A stretch of 64,000 nt of DNA from Sediminispirochaeta sp964394395. Its GTDB lineage: Bacteria; Spirochaetota; Spirochaetia; DSM-16054; Sediminispirochaetaceae. The stretch lies in the NCBI GenBank assembly GCA_964394395.1, contig CAYMWV010000002.1, forward strand, positions 6,128 to 70,127, in the 5' to 3' direction. Under the pieces are notes generated by a model that had not been told where the DNA came from, made no database searches, and was given only the letters and a program-made list of their open reading frames with translations. A program made the translations under genes and the position numbers. Numbering within the stretch: the first letter of the stretch is position 1; the number at the start of each line of letters is the position of its first letter. Below, piece after piece: positions 61,359 through 64,000 of this stretch.

Positions 61359-61721
61359 CTAACAGGCAAGGCTGCCAGAAGCAGCGTGGGCCAGGAGCAT
61401 CTCACACATCAGCTCAAAATCAATACGTTCCGGATTCCGGTATCGGATACAACCCTTCCCCATCGCGGATTTTGGGAATCTATCCCGAAAAGCATCAAGC
61501 ACCCCCTCCTTGAGCAGGTAGAGGGAGATATACTGACGCTGGCTGTTGAACGCAAGCTCCACCGCTCCATCCTTCCTGTAGGAGGGCATCCCGTACTCCA
61601 TGGTTTCTTCATGGGCCGGATGGGTCTCCCTGATGAGGGAGCGGATTCTCTTGAGAGCATCAAGGCGCTGTTCAGGTACATTTTCAAGAAACGCATCTAC
61701 ACTTTTGGCATCACTGGTCAT
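61359..61721 (-). CDS. DUF1801-domain protein (YdhG-like)
   Basis: 120 residues. SVDAFLENVPEQRLDALKRI and HEETMEYGMPSYRKDG are the family's opening helix and strand; FELMCEMLLAH ends it. The fold resembles iron-chaperone/frataxin-like proteins, but the biochemical role is not settled. AGAGGA is 8 bases before the ATG. It follows the next listed gene by 27 bases on the same strand, forming a two-gene unit. Confidence 0.85.
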   Translation of the reverse strand: MTSDAKSVDAFLENVPEQRLDALKRIRSLIRETHPAHEETMEYGMPSYRKDGAVELAFNSQRQYISLYLLKEGVLDAFRDRFPKSAMGKGCIRYRNPERIDFELMCEMLLAHAASGSLAC

Positions 61722-61748
61722 TAATGTATTCCTCTGCCCGGGTCTGCA

Positions 61749-62138
61749 TCATTTCCTGTGAAGCCGCTTTGCTTCCGCTTCCATAAAGGGTTTGGTTCCC
61801 CTGGTAATGATATCCTTGATCGCCTCCAGGGGTAATTCTTCAAACTCCCTGAAATTGAGCGAGGTCTTTCCCGATGAAAAGGGTTTGAGCACCTTTATAT
61901 ATTTCTTCTGCATATCCGGATCGGAGTACATTGGCATGAGATGAAAGGTGGTAAGGTCCGAGGAAATCGGCCCTACCATGTAGACATAATAGCCCTCCGG
62001 CGTACCCGGGGATTTAAAAATGATCTTGCCCTCCGTCCATTTGCTGTCCCCATCCTTTTCTTCCAGGTAAGGGGCCAGTTCACGGATAAGGTCCCTGACT
62101 TTATTGATCTGAATCGATTGAAAAGCAGAAGCCTCCAT
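61749..62138 (-). CDS. DUF1801-like small protein
   Basis: 129 residues. After an N-terminal helix (INKVRDLIRELAPYLEEK), the core GYYVYMVGPISSDLTTFHLM and KPFSSGKTSLNFREFEELPL follow the DUF1801 pattern of a substrate-less beta sheet with a terminal helix. Similarity is weaker than in its downstream neighbour; a tandem duplication long ago is possible. AAGGAGG precedes the ATG by 5 bases. Confidence 0.6.
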   Translation of the reverse strand: MEASAFQSIQINKVRDLIRELAPYLEEKDGDSKWTEGKIIFKSPGTPEGYYVYMVGPISSDLTTFHLMPMYSDPDMQKKYIKVLKPFSSGKTSLNFREFEELPLEAIKDIITRGTKPFMEAEAKRLHRK

Positions 62139-62267
62139 AGTCCCTCCTTGTCATATGCATTGCTACTAAAATAATAAGAAAAACAATCGGCAATGGCAAT
62201 CTTTTTTACTTAATCTATTCTCACCTGCAGGATCAATCAGAGCCCGAAACAGAGCACTGCGGTATAG

Positions 62268-62370
62268 ACGAAACCGCCGGGCCAGCGGGCCAAGCTTATC
62301 CGCTTCACCGAAGAGGGCCGCTCCATCCTTGAGAATTTTGGAGAAGCCGCACGGGAACTCTACTCAAAAT
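62268..62370 (+). pseudogene. MarR-family regulator fragment
   Basis: A plus-strand frame without start reads PPGQRAKLIRFTEEGRSILE and then NFGEAARELYSK, the wing and following helix of a MarR-type regulator. Upstream there is an in-frame stop at 62265 and downstream the similarity ends abruptly, so only the C-terminal third remains. Confidence 0.5.
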
Positions 62371-62538
62371 CCTTATCAAGAAATGTTGCTTCGACAATAC
62401 CCAGAACGATACCGTCTCCAGCCTTATCATGGGAGTTGATTAAAGATAGATGCTCGGTAGAGATATTGGGCATCCAGAGAAGGAGAGAACCGATGCTGCC
62501 AGGAGAATAGCTATAATCGTACTGGTCACTCTACCCAT
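62360..62538 (-). pseudogene. Small lipoprotein remnant, frameshifted
   Basis: The minus-strand frame from ATG 62538 encodes MGRVTSTIIAILLAASVLSF then SGC, a lipoprotein signal, but stops at 62440. Another frame continues as KAGDGIVLGIVEATFLDKDF to 62360. The two together look like one short lipoprotein with a frameshift. It overlaps the MarR fragment on the other strand. Confidence 0.35.
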
Positions 62539-62566
62539 TATCTGCATATTTCATCCATTTCCGCCC

Positions 62567-62859
62567 CTAAAGAGCAAACCCTAAAGATACACCGGCCCAG
62601 ATATCTCCGGTCTCTATCAGATAGGAGACGCTGCCGCCCACTCTGAACCCGAGGGCCCCCGTTTACCGGAGGTAAATTCCAGCAGCACGGCTCCCTCGCC
62701 TGCGTGGTCAATAAAGAGCTCCTCCTTTATCGCTCCAGTGCAGGTACCCCTAACAATGTGGGCGATAGCCAGGTACCTCCCATAAGGGGAGAATGAACCA
62801 AAGGGGAGAGGCAGCAGGATTCCGGCACCAACTGCTCCGTGAGTATCGAGCATCCGCAC
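62567..62859 (-). pseudogene. Outer-membrane beta-barrel remnant
   Basis: One minus-strand frame gives GAVGAGILLPLPFGSFSPYG and LLEFTSGKRGP with alternating hydrophobic residues; a shifted frame then gives GFRVGGSVSYLIETGDIWAG ending VSLGFAL. This is the terminal hairpin pattern of an outer-membrane barrel, lacking most of its length and carrying a frameshift near 62650. Confidence 0.45.
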
Positions 62860-62955
62860 TATCCGATTATCCTCCGGGAAGAGAGAGAGTACCCGATCGT
62901 ATATATGCCCTCAGATAGATCATACTATCAATACTATACAAAACCAGTTGCAAAT

Positions 62956-63102
62956 GAAAGGTATCAAAGCCCAGGGCAAGCCCTGGACCCGGGACGCATA
63001 GCGTCCCTTTCCGACCCAAGGGTCGGGGTATTGATACCTTTCTTTCCCTGCGCTCACTCGGGAATAGAACCGACCAGTCGGTTCGCTCCTCTCGTTCGCT
63101 TG
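62956..63102. repeat. Cloverleaf-forming repeat element
   Basis: GAAAGGTATCAA (62956-62967) pairs perfectly over 12 bases with 63031-63042. Inside lie three perfect 7-base hairpins: CCAGGGC/GCCCTGG (62971-62986), GGGACGC/GCGTCCC (62991-63007) and CCGACCC/GGGTCGG (63011-63026). Outside follow GAACCGAC-CA-GTCGGTTC (63067-63084) and a TATTGA...TTCCC segment complementary to GGGAATCAATA at 63092-63102. It is non-coding and ends 24 bases before a promoter. Confidence 0.75.
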
Positions 63103-63126
63103 GGAATCAATAAGGAAAAGAAAAAG

Positions 63127-63155
63127 TTGTTATCCACTTTGGAAAATACTATACT
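63127..63155 (+). promoter_or_regulatory. Promoter of REC-HPt gene
   Basis: TTGTTA (63127-63132) and TATACT (63150-63155), spacing 17. The -10 ends 6 bases before ATG 63162, so the message would begin at or within a base of the start codon. Confidence 0.65.
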
Positions 63156-63161
63156 AATGCC

Positions 63162-63956
63162 ATGCAATCGAAAGAGCATCATGAACAGTTACAGATCCTC
63201 CTGGTAGATGACAACCTGGTGAACCAGCAGGTGGCCAAAGGGGTGCTTTCCATCCTGAAGCATTCGGTAGAGCTGGCGGGAAATGGCCGGGAAGCGGTGG
63301 AGATGGCAAAAGCAAAGGATTACGATCTGCTCTTTATGGATATTCAGATGCCCCTGATGGATGGGCTTGAGGCGACCCGAACGTTGCGGGAGGAGGGGTT
63401 CACGACACCCATCCTGGCGATGACCGCCCACAACCAGGAGGAGGAGAAACAGCGCTGTCTGGATGCGGGGATGAACGGCTATGTAGGCAAGCCCTTTACC
63501 CCGGAGGATCTTATCCAGGCAATCGACAGCTACTACCACCCAGGGGATGATCAGGGTAAAGAGGCAGCTGGGTCAGCAGATAAGGATGCTCCCCAGAACA
63601 GCTTCATCGAGCTGCCGGAGGAGCTTCCGCCCTACAACCGGCAGGAGATGCTTGATCGGGCCATGGGGGATGATGAGCTTATTCAGGAGCTGGCCGACCA
63701 CTTTATAACAGAAACCCCGCAGCAGTTTGAGAAGCTGCGACAGGCCTGCGTTGATGAGGATGAGGATCAGATCCGCCGGGTGCTCCACCGGATGCAGGGT
63801 TCGGTGGGAAACATGAGCGCCAAACGGATGCAGGAGCTGATCATCTCCACAAAATCGGAGATAGCAGCCCTTTCAAAAGAGGAGCATTGTATAGCTTTGC
63901 TTAAGCAGCTGGAGCGGGAGTTTGAGCTGTACCGGCAGGCTCTTGATCAGAAGTGA
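63162..63956 (+). CDS. Receiver-HPt phosphorelay protein
   Basis: 264 residues. The receiver (about 8-130) has ILLVDDNLVNQQVAKG, LLFMDIQMPLMDGLEATRTL with phosphorylatable Asp60, and YVGKPFTPEDL with Lys110; this subtype is that of hybrid-kinase receivers. The HPt domain (about 165-262) has VLHRMQGSVGNMSAKRM, with His209 as the likely phosphorylated residue; the usual lysine of HxxKG is glutamine. It resembles the C-terminal half of a BarA/EvgS-type hybrid kinase made as a separate protein. No ribosome site is visible. It may accept phosphate from one of the hybrid kinases in this window. Confidence 0.9.
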   Translation: MQSKEHHEQLQILLVDDNLVNQQVAKGVLSILKHSVELAGNGREAVEMAKAKDYDLLFMDIQMPLMDGLEATRTLREEGFTTPILAMTAHNQEEEKQRCLDAGMNGYVGKPFTPEDLIQAIDSYYHPGDDQGKEAAGSADKDAPQNSFIELPEELPPYNRQEMLDRAMGDDELIQELADHFITETPQQFEKLRQACVDEDEDQIRRVLHRMQGSVGNMSAKRMQELIISTKSEIAALSKEEHCIALLKQLEREFELYRQALDQK

Positions 63957-64000
63957 TGCGGCAGGGATCGCAGGGGAGACCCCGCAGCCCCGGAGGGGGC

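Noticed and set aside
62956..63042. tRNA or tmRNA gene
   Set aside because: The cloverleaf has no CCA-end, T-loop or anticodon features, and all arms have perfect 7-base stems with 2-3-base loops.

Overview
The window comes from a draft assembly: four runs of exactly 100 N (5998-6097, 24777-24876, 56476-56575, 58574-58673) and a stretch matching Illumina adapter at 61004-61028. Gene content suggests an anaerobic or facultative free-living spirochaete (Spirochaetota). The evidence is a B12-dependent ribonucleotide reductase, a sodium-pumping oxaloacetate decarboxylase, a pyruvate/PEP-binding protein with receiver-like N-terminus, a lysine 2,3-aminomutase-like radical SAM enzyme, a very dense set of two-component proteins and a 688-residue protein of a type I associate with spirochaetes. 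The phylum is an inference from these families; there is no rRNA, and I saw no tRNA gene, CRISPR array or replication origin.

Layout. 1-1100: toxin/antitoxin fragments (AbiEii-like toxin, orphan VapB-like antitoxin). 1073-6000: class II ribonucleotide reductase, then a cation:proton antiporter translationally coupled to a PTS EIIA domain fused to a PII-like domain. 6189-12700: chemoreceptor and an RND efflux operon. 12734-17424: an orphan phage-like protein, then an operon of a BioD/DRTGG P-loop protein, a 7TM histidine kinase and a response regulator. 17703-20301: an accessory AAA ATPase behind a palindromic operator, and glutamate dehydrogenase. 20534-24668: PEP-synthase-like fusion and an aminotransferase. 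24950-30103: five tightly coupled signalling genes (REC-HK, HK-REC, REC, HPt, REC). 30181-39012: the 688-residue protein, a pseudouridine synthase, topoisomerase IV (parC, parE) and another hybrid kinase. 39088-45743: a redox/membrane cluster (CDP-alcohol phosphatidyltransferase, two flavoproteins, TVP38 protein, ABC permease, DUF3179 lipoprotein) with a chimeric scar in the middle. 45837-52334: XRE regulator with membrane partner, nucleotidyltransferase, TPM and LemA proteins, parvulin, RRM protein, EAL phosphodiesterase, DOMON protein. 53088-60215: radical SAM aminomutase with a structured leader, a GlpA-like flavoprotein paired with an SdhB-like iron-sulfur protein, and oadG-oadA-oadB. 60216-63161: a decayed or misassembled zone with broken chromate transporter genes, a MITE-like element, two DUF1801-type genes, three gene remnants and a cloverleaf-forming repeat. 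63162-63956: a REC-HPt protein.

Together, glutamate dehydrogenase, the aminotransferase, the aminomutase and the Na+-pumping decarboxylase describe amino-acid and C4-acid metabolism that conserves energy as a sodium gradient, which the antiporter could exchange. Many signalling genes appear to be transcribed from TATACT-type promoters so close to the start codon that the mRNAs would be leaderless or nearly so. The most unusual items are the cloverleaf element (62956-63102), the EIIA-PII-antiporter unit, the GlpA/SdhB pair with a histidine-rich insert, the kamA-like leader, and several assembly or deletion scars that would mislead automatic annotation.
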